From NCBI RefSeq assembly GCF_029338295.1, contig NZ_CP119792.1, positions 434,001 to 498,000 of the forward strand: 64,000 bases of DNA. Reading direction: 5' to 3'. Below are positions 51,130 to 58,658 of the stretch, one piece after another (the stretch's first letter is position 1; each line of letters begins with the position of its first letter). A program made the position numbers and the translations under genes. The DNA is from Haladaptatus sp. QDMS2. Lineage in GTDB: Archaea; Halobacteriota; Halobacteria; Halobacteriales; Halococcaceae. A model generated the notes under the pieces. That model searched no databases. It had not been told where the DNA came from and worked only from the letters and a program-made list of their open reading frames with translations.

Positions 51130-52566
51130 ATGATCGAACACGACACCCTCGAACCGCCTCGCACACGAGCGACCAGCGGTCGAATCCTACTGGTCATCCA
51201 GAACGACCGAAACCGCTCGCTGCTCCGCGAGTTGCTCGCCCCCGCCTACGATGTCGCCGTCGCGGCCGGCCGTGACGACCTCGACGGCCCGTTCGACCTC
51301 TGTCTACTCGACGACCGCTCGTTTTCGCAACTCCGTGACCTCCTCGCGGCGCGCAAGGAGGCGGACCGTCCCCTGTTTCTCCCGTATCTGCTGGTCACCT
51401 CGAACGAATCTACAGACGGCTTCGAGACGGAGACGGGCGTGGACGAAATCGTTACCAAGCCGGTTCGAAAGGCGGTGTTACACGCCCGCGTCGAGGGGTT
51501 GCTCGACCGCAGACAGCTTTCGGTCGCGCTGGCTCGACAGAAGGCCCAGAGCGACCAGCGCTTTCGCACACTGTTCGAGACGAATCCGGACCCGGTATAC
51601 GTCCTCGGTGACGACGGCAGCCTCTTGCTCGCGAACGCCGCGTTTCGTGACTTGCTCGAACAGGAAGCAGACGACCTGCTGGGGCGACCGCTCGCGGATT
51701 TCGCGGTATTCTCGCCCAAAACGGCGGCGACGCTCAGCGAACCACGCGACGGGGAGTTGGCGACTATCGAATACACCCCCCAGACAGGGCCGCCTGGGTA
51801 CGCCGAGGTGAATACGGCGCGAATCTCGCTCGCCGGCGACCGGAGTGAACTCGTCGGTGTCCTGCGAGACGTGACCGAACGGCGTCACAGGAAGCGGGAG
51901 TTACAGCGACAAAACGAGCGCCTCGACGAGTTCGCGTCGATTCTCGCCCACGAACTCAGAAACCCGCTCGGTATCGCCCAGATGTATCTCGGAATGGCGC
52001 GAGCAGGTGACGGGGCTGCGTTCGAGCAGGTCGAAGACGCCCACTCGCGCATCGAGGAGATGATTAACACGCTGCTCGACCTGGCCAGAAAGGGTGAGAC
52101 GGTGGGCGACGTCGAACCGCTCTCGCTCGCGGATGTGGTCGAACGCGCCTGGCTCGCGGTGGACACCAGTGGAGCGACGCTCTCTCGCGATGGAGTAGAC
52201 CGCTCCGTGCGCGCGGACGCAGACCGCCTGCTCGAAGTGTTCGAGAACCTCTTTCGCAACGCCGTCGAACACGGCACAGACGGACAGGCTGCGGCGAATG
52301 CGAATTCGTCCCTGACCATCCGCGTCGGCACGACGGCGGCGGGATTCTTCGTCGAAGACGACGGAACGGGTATCCCGGCTGGACAGCGAAAAACCATCTT
52401 CGACCGCGGCTACAGCGCTGCAGACGACGGTGTCGGCATCGGATTGACCATCGTCAAACGAATCGTCGAGGCCCACGGCTGGTCGGTCGCTGTCACAGAG
52501 AGCGAGGCAGGCGGGGCGCGATTCGAGGTCACGGGCGTTACCTTTCAGTCGTCGAGCGTGGAGTGA
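51130..52566 (+). CDS. PAS-containing sensor histidine kinase with N-terminal receiver-like domain
   Basis: A 478-residue soluble kinase. Residues about 15-125 are a receiver-like domain with phosphoacceptor candidate in LCLLDDRSF and Lys in VTKPVRK. A PAS domain follows (FRTLFETNPDPVYVLGDDGSLLLANAAFRDLL). The HisKA motif is ILAHELRNPLG (about residue 275) and the HATPase has the N box NLFRNAVEHG and G boxes DDGTGIPAG and GVGIGLTIVKRI. No transmembrane segments are present, so the ligand or partner is cytoplasmic. It is a plausible partner for the adjacent HalX response regulator. Confidence 0.9.
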   Translation: MIEHDTLEPPRTRATSGRILLVIQNDRNRSLLRELLAPAYDVAVAAGRDDLDGPFDLCLLDDRSFSQLRDLLAARKEADRPLFLPYLLVTSNESTDGFETETGVDEIVTKPVRKAVLHARVEGLLDRRQLSVALARQKAQSDQRFRTLFETNPDPVYVLGDDGSLLLANAAFRDLLEQEADDLLGRPLADFAVFSPKTAATLSEPRDGELATIEYTPQTGPPGYAEVNTARISLAGDRSELVGVLRDVTERRHRKRELQRQNERLDEFASILAHELRNPLGIAQMYLGMARAGDGAAFEQVEDAHSRIEEMINTLLDLARKGETVGDVEPLSLADVVERAWLAVDTSGATLSRDGVDRSVRADADRLLEVFENLFRNAVEHGTDGQAAANANSSLTIRVGTTAAGFFVEDDGTGIPAGQRKTIFDRGYSAADDGVGIGLTIVKRIVEAHGWSVAVTESEAGGARFEVTGVTFQSSSVE

Positions 52567-53259
52567 GCCAGCCGGCCCCGTCGGAACCGGTCTCCGTGTG
52601 ATATCTAATTACACCTAAGTTGAACGACAGATGGCGATTTCGGGCTGTTTTACGGTGGGAAAATCACGCGATGCTGGCTGCCGTGACGTAGCGCTCCGAC
52701 TGACGCCACATTTGTGCTGCTTTGGGCACGAGTCATCTGTCATCACTGACACGTCCGTGGAGGTTCGAAACACGGTTTTCCCCAGCAGAAGTGGTGGACT
52801 ATTCGAAACGAACGTGTCGTTTGGCGCGAGAACGAGGGTATGGTTGGGTCCATTGGGCTGATTTCTCAACGTTCCGAGCATCAAATGTGGGTGATGGCGT
52901 GGAATTTCGCGCTCAAAAGTTGGATGATTGACAACACTGCGCCGTTGGTGTTCGGGCGCTCTCGTCTATGTTGAACTACTGGTATGTTTCGTTTGGACAA
53001 TTTCACTGGCGTAAGCTTTGTGGAACCACCAACTCTCGGATAACTCTCGGTCTCGATTACTAGATGTATCCCGAAATTGGGAGATAGAGGCATGGAAACG
53101 CCTTTGTGTGGGGGTCTGGACTATGGTGGCAGACAGTGATTCAGGAGCATATTACTGTCAGCAAATACGGAATGTATTGATTGCAAATATCTCTCGGGCT
53201 GGGGGCTGCTCTCCACATCCGGACGCACGTTCGGAAGACAGACGACCTACGGGTTATCT
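52567..53259. other. Long intergenic region with no convincing gene
   Basis: A 693-base stretch. It is lower in GC than its flanks, particularly about 52920-53210. Short open frames on both strands have no recognisable domain or family-like composition. It may be a degraded gene or mobile-element remnant, but I could not identify one. The last 60 bases lead into the secreted beta-helix gene. A weak inverted pair, GACAGT near 53132 and ACTGTC near 53154, is the only symmetry I noticed. Confidence 0.5.
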
Positions 53260-54825
53260 ATGACCACGCGAGACACGATCCACACATCGGACTCGGCACA
53301 CGAATCGAACGACACGAACACTTCCCTTGGGCGACGGACGTTCCTGGGTGCGGTCGGGGCGACTGCGGCGGGCGCGACGCTTCTCGGCACCGGGACGGCG
53401 ACGGCTTCGTCGAGCCTCGAGGACAACTACGACCGCGTCGTCGACATGGTCGAGGACGCGGGGGCTGACAACACCGGCGAGGAGTCGATTACCCCGAAAA
53501 TCGAACAGTACGCGGGTAACGACACGCTGCTCAAATTCCCCGAGGGCCGGTACTTCATGGATTCGCAGTTCCGGTTTACCAACTTCCGGAACTTCGGCAT
53601 GGTCGGGGACAACGCGACGCTCGTCCCGGCGAACTACCACAACTACGACGGCCCACAGTACCGGATGTTCCGCCTCGGCGTCGATTACGACCCTGGCGTG
53701 GACCTCCACATCGAGAACTTCACCGTCGACCTGCGGGCGAACGACACCGGCATTCGGGCGTTTGAAGCACAGGTCAAAGACGGACTGTTCGTTGACAACA
53801 TCAACATCGTCGGCCAGCACGACAGCGGGACGAAAGGCCCCGGCATGTTCGTCATCACCGACCCGGACGGCCACGGCATGGTCAAGCGGTTCCGGGCGAA
53901 CGACGGCGGGGCGTTCTCAGAGAACGCGCCCGGCGACATCTGGCGTGGCCCATCCGGGATTTTCACGTCGAAGTACCACAAGGGGACCATCGAGTACAAA
54001 AACTGCGAGTTAGACGATTGGCCGGACAACAGTCTCTATTGCCCGTCGAACGGCAGTATCATCGTCAACGGCGGGCGCTACGCCAACGGCGAAGCCGCGA
54101 GCATCCGCCTGCGCGGCCACGATTGTCTCGTGACGGGCGCGAAAGTCGTCGTCGACAAACAACGCGAGGAGAACGAAGGCCAGCGTGGCATCCGCCTCGA
54201 TGGTGGGTCCGACATGCGCGTCACGGAGACGACTATCGAACTCGTGAAGCCGAACGGCCACGCCCTGACGGTGATGGACGACGTGAAGAACGCGAAGATA
54301 GACCACGTGAACGTCACCGTCGGCGACGAGGTGAACCACGCCTTCGTCGTCCAGCCCGGAGCTGGCCCGACGACGATTCGACGGTGCGACTTCCACATGG
54401 AACGCGGGGGCAACGCCATCCAGATTCGCGGCGACGACGCCGGAAAGGTCGTCTGTGAGCACCTCGACATCACCGGCGACGCCGAGGGCTACATCTGGCC
54501 GTCGGCGATTCGCAACTACCGCAACAACGTCGTGTTCCACAACGTCAACTTCCAGCAGCGCGGGGACGAGAACCGCAAGGCGTTCTGGCTCGACGGCGAC
54601 GACGTTCGCGTCACCGGCGGCGGTCAGTACGCTACTCACTACCCAACCGTAGTGAACGGGAGCAACGTCGTCATCGAAGACATCGAGGCGGAGTCGGTGG
54701 ACGGCTACGAAGCCATCCGCCTGAACGACGGCAGCAAGAACGTCACCATCCGCAACAGCTACATCAAGCGCGGTGTCGAGGACAACGGATGTGAGAACTT
54801 GGAGATGTACGGGAACGAGACCTAA
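53260..54825 (+). CDS. Secreted right-handed beta-helix protein (pectate-lyase-like)
   Basis: A 521-residue Tat-exported protein (LGRRTFLGAVGATAAGATLLG). The mature part consists of parallel beta-helix coils (recurrent G-x-NV and IRNC-type blades, for example INIVGQHDSGTKG, IEYKNCELDDWPDNS, VTIRNSYIKRG). In this superfamily such proteins are glycan lyases, hydrolases or surface-adhesion proteins. I cannot assign catalytic residues, so the enzyme class is unknown. It follows a low-GC intergenic stretch and ends 21 bases before the flavodoxin gene. Confidence 0.85.
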   Translation: MTTRDTIHTSDSAHESNDTNTSLGRRTFLGAVGATAAGATLLGTGTATASSSLEDNYDRVVDMVEDAGADNTGEESITPKIEQYAGNDTLLKFPEGRYFMDSQFRFTNFRNFGMVGDNATLVPANYHNYDGPQYRMFRLGVDYDPGVDLHIENFTVDLRANDTGIRAFEAQVKDGLFVDNINIVGQHDSGTKGPGMFVITDPDGHGMVKRFRANDGGAFSENAPGDIWRGPSGIFTSKYHKGTIEYKNCELDDWPDNSLYCPSNGSIIVNGGRYANGEAASIRLRGHDCLVTGAKVVVDKQREENEGQRGIRLDGGSDMRVTETTIELVKPNGHALTVMDDVKNAKIDHVNVTVGDEVNHAFVVQPGAGPTTIRRCDFHMERGGNAIQIRGDDAGKVVCEHLDITGDAEGYIWPSAIRNYRNNVVFHNVNFQQRGDENRKAFWLDGDDVRVTGGGQYATHYPTVVNGSNVVIEDIEAESVDGYEAIRLNDGSKNVTIRNSYIKRGVEDNGCENLEMYGNET

Positions 54826-54838
54826 TCGGCTCCCGCAC

Positions 54839-54846
54839 GCTGTTTT
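54839..54846 (+). terminator. T-tract after beta-helix gene
   Basis: A run of six T residues (TGTTTTTT, 54841-54846) directly follows the beta-helix stop in the short convergent gap with the flavodoxin gene. In archaea such T-tracts can terminate transcription; no stem is required. Confidence 0.35.
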
Positions 54847-55413
54847 TTACGTGGACGGTGCATCCGCCAGGTTGCTCTCGACGAGCGTCGCGAAGTCCGT
54901 CGCGAACTCGTCGACCGCGTTCCAGTCGGTGTACTCGTAGTCGCGGGCGGTGTCCACGTCCCCAGTCGTCTCACGGGCGATTCGCTTCATCATGAGGCGC
55001 TTCAGGAACCCGTATCTGGTGTAGGCGAGCGCCCCGGCGAAACTCGTGATGCGGTCGGGTTGCCATCCCGTCCCGGCGACGAACTCGTCGAGATAGCTCT
55101 GCGCTTCGGCCCGCGACTCTGGGTCGGTTCTCGACGAGGCGAGACACACCTGGAAAAAGCCCGTCGGCAGGCCTAAGAGCGTCTCTCTGTTTGACGCCAC
55201 GAACCGCCGCATCGCCCGCGAGTGTCGCCCGTAGTGGACCGAACTTCCCACGAGCACGCCGTCGACCCCCGTAAACGAGGTGTTCCGTGGCAGCGACGCG
55301 ACGTTTGACAGCGTCACCTCGTGGCCCGCCGCACGGAGTCGGTTCCCGATGTAGGTTGCAATCTTCTCGGTTTGCCCCTCTTTCGTTCCGTAAATCACCT
55401 GAATCGATGCCAT
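54847..55413 (-). CDS. Flavodoxin-fold protein, HemG-like
   Basis: A 188-residue flavodoxin-like protein with an FMN-phosphate loop VIYGTKEGQTEKIATYI at the N-terminus and a Cys-containing segment SVHYGRHSRAMRRFV. The family includes menaquinone-dependent protoporphyrinogen oxidase HemG, a step in haem synthesis. No haem genes are adjacent, so electron transfer of other type is possible. I start at MASIQVIYG; four further codons upstream are unlikely to be coding. Confidence 0.82.
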   Translation of the reverse strand: MASIQVIYGTKEGQTEKIATYIGNRLRAAGHEVTLSNVASLPRNTSFTGVDGVLVGSSVHYGRHSRAMRRFVASNRETLLGLPTGFFQVCLASSRTDPESRAEAQSYLDEFVAGTGWQPDRITSFAGALAYTRYGFLKRLMMKRIARETTGDVDTARDYEYTDWNAVDEFATDFATLVESNLADAPST

Positions 55414-55496
55414 TTCTATCCCCACACTAGAATCGACGGGAAGCGAGATAACGACACTTCCTCGGTCTCAGACGGAGAAACTGCCCGCAGAGACGG

Positions 55497-55973
55497 TTAC
55501 GTCTGCTTTCGCTTCACCATCACGTGAGCGGTCATCGTCATCAGGACTTCGCCCTCGCCGGTGCGGACCTCGGTGTCAACGTCGACCAGCCCTCGGGAAT
55601 CAGTTTCCACGGATTTGTCGACCACGGTGGTGTGCGCAGAGAGGGTCTGTCCTGGGCGTGTCGGCCGCCGCCATCGAATGTTGTCCACGCCGGGTGACCC
55701 GAGCGCCACCCACTCTGAGAAGAGCGAATCGACCGTCATCCGCATCCAGATGGCGGTGGTGTGCCAGCCACTCGCGATGAGTCCGCCGAACATCGACGCT
55801 TCTGCCGCCTGCTCGTCGACGTGAAACGGCTGGGGGTCGTACTTCTCCGCGAACTCCGTGATTTCCGCTGCTGTGACCGAATAATCGCCGTACTCCATGC
55901 TGTCACCGACCTCAATATCTTCGAATTGACATCCTCCCGCGCCTGAAGACGCGGGAATCCCACGGCACCGCAC
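55497..55973 (-). pseudogene. MaoC-like hydratase gene whose 5' end is replaced by an IS terminus
   Basis: The frame encodes a hotdog MaoC dehydratase with the active-site block YDPQPFHVDEQAAEASMFGGLIASGWHT. Native family N-termini have M-x-x-FEDIEVGD; here FEDIEVGDSMEYG is present but preceded by RCRGIPASSGAGGCQ, which is translated from the right-end hairpin of the adjacent TnpB element. The open frame starts with GTG in the element. So the native start was lost or separated by insertion at about 55925/55926, and the upstream part of the gene lies beyond the element. The remaining coding part would need a new start to be functional (Met at 55899, MEYG). It could be expressed as a shortened protein. 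Confidence 0.7.
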
Positions 55974-56080
55974 CGCTGGGTTGGGATATTAAGGTTCGCG
56001 GTTCACGACCTGTTCTCGTGGGGCGAAAACGCCCTCACTACGGTCGAACAGGTGAACCGCAGGCTGTGCCAACCAGCCGT
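55926..56080 (-). ncRNA. Putative reRNA (omega RNA) of the TnpB element, approximate limits
   Basis: By analogy to characterised TnpB elements, the guide RNA spans the 3' end of tnpB and the right end, including the stem-loop at 55935-55956, and its guide would lie just outside the element, starting TTCGAAGATATTG (reverse strand from 55925). Only the right-end hairpin is directly visible. The 5' limit is a guess. Confidence 0.35.
55935..55956 (-). repeat. Right-end stem-loop of the TnpB element
   Basis: Seven-base stem (TCCCGCG/CGCGGGA) with an eight-base loop CCTGAAGA on the plus strand. The sequence resembles the right-end hairpins that IS200/IS605 family elements commonly carry downstream of tnpB. 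It is translated into the new N-terminal residues of the maoC frame. Confidence 0.65.
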
Positions 56081-57263
56081 TATCCCTATCACCGCCATCC
56101 GTGGCGAGACTCGGGAGTACCTTTTGCCGAATGTTCTCCGCACCGTTCACGTCAGCGTTCGCAACCGTCTCGCACTTCTCGCACACGTACAGGCCACGTT
56201 CAACTCGCTGGTTGTCATCGGTGTGACCGCACGCCGAACACGACTTCGACGTATCGCGTTCCGACACCACCTCAACGTCGATGCCCTCGGCTTCCGCCTT
56301 GTAGTCGAGTAGCGTCGTGAAGCGGTCGAACGCCCACCCGTGTAAGTCGAGATTACCGTGGTCACCCCAATTCCGAGGTTCGGCATTTTCATCGTCTTCT
56401 CGGATACCGCCGAGGTCGCCAACAACGAGTTTACCGACACCCCGTTCGATGCACTCCTCTACGATTGCTTTCGAGAGGGCGTGCAAGAAGTGCGTCCGGC
56501 GGCCCGTTCGCTTCCGGTCAAGACGAGTGGCTTCACGGGACGAGGAATCGTCGCACTCAGCTTTCTTCTTCGTGAAGTAGTATTCGTCCTCTTTGAGTGC
56601 GCCACCCGGATACAACAACGACTCACCGCCGAACGAGACGGCGGCGAAGTTGCAAATCCCAAGGTCAATACCGGCCACTTCGTCACCCGGCGGTTCCGGG
56701 TCGATGACGGTTCGACAGACGAACTGAAGCCGCCACTCGTCGCGCTTGTAGACGGCGCGAACCTGTTGAATGTCCCACTCGGTCAGGTCAAGGTCCGGGC
56801 GCGTCTCATACTCGCACAGAATGAAGTCTGAACGGTGTTCTTTCAGGTTGCGGCCTTTCGAGAGGCGAACGCGGGTGAACTGTGCGTCGTGTTTGAAGCC
56901 AGCCGCTTTGAACGACACAGTTGAACGCGGGTGGGAGTCGCCGGTTTTTCGGTAGCCGGGCGGTCGGGCACGGTTGTCGCCGTTTCGACGCTTGCCGAAC
57001 CAGCCGTTGAACGCTTCAGCGAGTTCTTCGAGAACGCGCTGACTGGATTGCGAATGCAAGTCCGTGTAGCGTTCGTGGCGTTTGAGTTCGGCTTTGAGTT
57101 CCCCGTCATCGGGAATCTCGCCCGTTTCATCCCACTGTTCTTGCGTGTAGTAGCGACCGACGTTCCAGAGTTTTGAGGCGGCCCATCCGAGTTGGTCGAG
57201 GTCGTCACGAACCTGTTGCTGGTTCGGTATCGTTGCCTCGAAGGTTCGGATGGTTCGACCCAT
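55989..57263 (-). CDS. tnpB: RNA-guided endonuclease TnpB (RuvC-like, E at RuvC-II absent)
   Basis: A 424-residue TnpB of the IS1341 type. RuvC-I is VAGIDLG (D200), the zinc ribbon is CSAC (342, 345) and CEKC (361, 364), RuvC-III is ANADVNGAENI (D371). The RuvC-II glutamate, normally in an IED/VED motif, aligns with G282 in KLVVGDLGGIRED; the neighbouring D283 and the E289-D290-D291 cluster could replace it. So catalysis is uncertain unless an alternative acid is used; rearranged RuvC sites occur among TnpB proteins. There is no TnpA gene, hence the element depends on another transposase or is immobile. Confidence 0.88.
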   Translation of the reverse strand: MGRTIRTFEATIPNQQQVRDDLDQLGWAASKLWNVGRYYTQEQWDETGEIPDDGELKAELKRHERYTDLHSQSSQRVLEELAEAFNGWFGKRRNGDNRARPPGYRKTGDSHPRSTVSFKAAGFKHDAQFTRVRLSKGRNLKEHRSDFILCEYETRPDLDLTEWDIQQVRAVYKRDEWRLQFVCRTVIDPEPPGDEVAGIDLGICNFAAVSFGGESLLYPGGALKEDEYYFTKKKAECDDSSSREATRLDRKRTGRRTHFLHALSKAIVEECIERGVGKLVVGDLGGIREDDENAEPRNWGDHGNLDLHGWAFDRFTTLLDYKAEAEGIDVEVVSERDTSKSCSACGHTDDNQRVERGLYVCEKCETVANADVNGAENIRQKVLPSLATDGGDRDNGWLAQPAVHLFDRSEGVFAPREQVVNREP

Positions 57264-57442
57264 TTTCTGGCTTCATAACCGGTTATGGACGCCGTTTTCT
57301 CAATAGTATTGATTGGCGTGGAATATCCAGCCGTGTCATCGACGGTGGAATATGGAGGAATTGTCGGATTCATCCTGGCCCTAAAGGGTCAGGTATTCTC
57401 CTCGATTCTGTATAATCTCGCGGTCGTTTCGCTACTCGCACA
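57264..57442 (-). promoter_or_regulatory. Region upstream of tnpB, including left end and remnant of maoC promoter
   Basis: A 179-base spacer with the palindrome CATAACCGGTTATG at 57274-57287 (14 bases, perfect) and TATA-like sequence nearby (reverse strand caatactattgag). If the element inserted as proposed, the sequence right of 57275 was the original maoC 5' flank. No gene is convincing here, though a hydrophobic frame of 50 codons occurs on the plus strand. Confidence 0.45.
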
Positions 57443-58435
57443 TTACCCGGCGTCACCTGCGACCGTAGACGGCGTGTCTGCGGTTCGGGTGGTGTCTTCG
57501 ACCTGCAATTTTTCGTCGATGGTCACCGCCAGCGTCTCATCGTCGAGCAAGATACGAACCGTGACGCGAAGTGGGTCTGTGGTGACGATGGTCGCGTACT
57601 CGCGGCTCGACGCCGGAACGCACCACGGGAGCGTCCAGAGTGGTTCTGCAAACAGGTCTCGGCCGTGGTCGCGGAAGAACTCGACGACGGCTGGTTCGAA
57701 CAGCAGCGTCTCGCCCATCGTCAGGTAGTACCAGACGTCACAGTGTTCGCACTCGTAGACGACGCCGGGGCCGTGGATGGCGTCCATTGTTTCTGGAATC
57801 TTCACGTGCAGGATGTCCGCTGGCAGCGGGTCGGTAGGGCCGAGAACGGTTCGCCGATTCGTCCCGGTACAGCCCGGACAGACGCCGCTCATCGAGAGAA
57901 AATAGCTCGCTCGAATTCGTCGGTCGCTCGCCGCGAGCACCTCCGCCGGTGTTCGCCCGACGAGGCCACCTGGCGAGAACACGGACAGGTAGTGAAGCAA
58001 GTTGCAATCCACACAGTTCACGAGGGCGAGTTCCTCCTCGTAGCGCGCCGAGAGTCCGCCGCCGCAGGCGACGCACGTTCCGTCGACGGGGAAGGGCGGA
58101 ATCGTCGGGTTGTCGGTGAACGACCCTGCGGTGATGGCGCGGACGACCTGTGCGCCGGCCTGATTGATGTGAAAGCCCTCTGCGGTGCGCTCGGCGAAGT
58201 TCGGGACGAGTTTGCCGAGGTGATAGTTGAACTGTGACCCGTCGCGCATTCCCACGCGCTTTCTGAGTTCGGTGAAGGTGAGCGGGCGGTTTTTCGCCGC
58301 GAGCAACTCCTGGAGGATGGCGAGGCGCGTCTCGTTACCGATGATTTTGAACGCCTCAGTCGGGTCGAGGTGCTCGCCCTCTCTGCGATTCCCTACGTGT
58401 CTCTGTCCTTTCGCACCCCTCCCCTCTCCTGACAT
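57443..58435 (-). CDS. ArsR-like winged-HTH protein with zinc-ribbon-rich C-terminus
   Basis: A 330-residue protein. Residues about 25-100 are an ArsR-type winged helix (EAFKIIGNETRLAILQELLA and FTELRKRVGMRDGSQFNYHLGKLV). The C-terminal 200 residues include cysteine pairs CVACGG, CVDC, CPGC and ECEHC, so two zinc ribbons are probable (DUF7351-type domain). Such haloarchaeal regulators are of unknown specificity. It is divergent from ppc, with a 223-base spacer that contains a nested inverted repeat. The stop lies near the proposed left end of the TnpB element. Confidence 0.8.
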   Translation of the reverse strand: MSGEGRGAKGQRHVGNRREGEHLDPTEAFKIIGNETRLAILQELLAAKNRPLTFTELRKRVGMRDGSQFNYHLGKLVPNFAERTAEGFHINQAGAQVVRAITAGSFTDNPTIPPFPVDGTCVACGGGLSARYEEELALVNCVDCNLLHYLSVFSPGGLVGRTPAEVLAASDRRIRASYFLSMSGVCPGCTGTNRRTVLGPTDPLPADILHVKIPETMDAIHGPGVVYECEHCDVWYYLTMGETLLFEPAVVEFFRDHGRDLFAEPLWTLPWCVPASSREYATIVTTDPLRVTVRILLDDETLAVTIDEKLQVEDTTRTADTPSTVAGDAG

Positions 58436-58658
58436 CTACGTACTATGACGCCGAGTCGCGGCAAAACCTTGCGTCCTCACTGCCCTGACAGTCAGGTTCC
58501 GGAGAGCGAAGCGCCACCCGTTGGCGACTGGTTGAACAATCGCGAAAACTATCACGAATTTTCGCCAATCGCCCAATTGTTCACTCTTTTTCCTCCCAAA
58601 CCCTGATATTTGCCACCGTCGGGGCACCTAAGTATGTTATGTGTGAACAACGTTCGAG
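58436..58658. promoter_or_regulatory. Divergent spacer with nested inverted repeat upstream of ppc
   Basis: An outer inverted repeat TGAACAAT (58533-58540) with ATTGTTCA (58576-58583) encloses an inner pair GCGAAAA (58542-58548) with TTTTCGC (58559-58565). The whole feature spans 51 bases, 76-126 bases upstream of the ppc start. A GAAC-AAC-GTTC symmetry also occurs near 58645. It may control ppc, the ArsR-like gene or both. Confidence 0.5.

Larger units (their letters stand above)
55926..57274 (-). mobile_element. Solo TnpB element (IS1341-type, IS200/IS605 family)
   Basis: An approximately 1.35-kb element carrying only tnpB, without the tnpA transposase. Right end: the stem-loop CCCGCG/CGCGGG at 55936-55955. 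Left end: tentatively at 57274, where the native sequence ending GGTTAT (reverse strand) would join TTCGAAGATATT. Joining these gives ACC GGT TAT TTC GAA GAT ATT, in frame with the maoC part. There is no target-site duplication, as is usual for this family. Right boundary 55925/55926 is inferred from where homology with MaoC begins; left boundary is provisional. Confidence 0.6.

Noticed and set aside
53132-53159. Inverted pair GACAGT/ACTGTC before the beta-helix gene
   Set aside because: The arms are only six bases and widely spaced, likely by chance.
57285-57728. Hydrophobic plus-strand frame (MDAVFSIVLIGVEYP and so on) near the TnpB left end
   Set aside because: It runs antisense through the ArsR-like gene for most of its length; the membrane-like beginning is probably coincidental.
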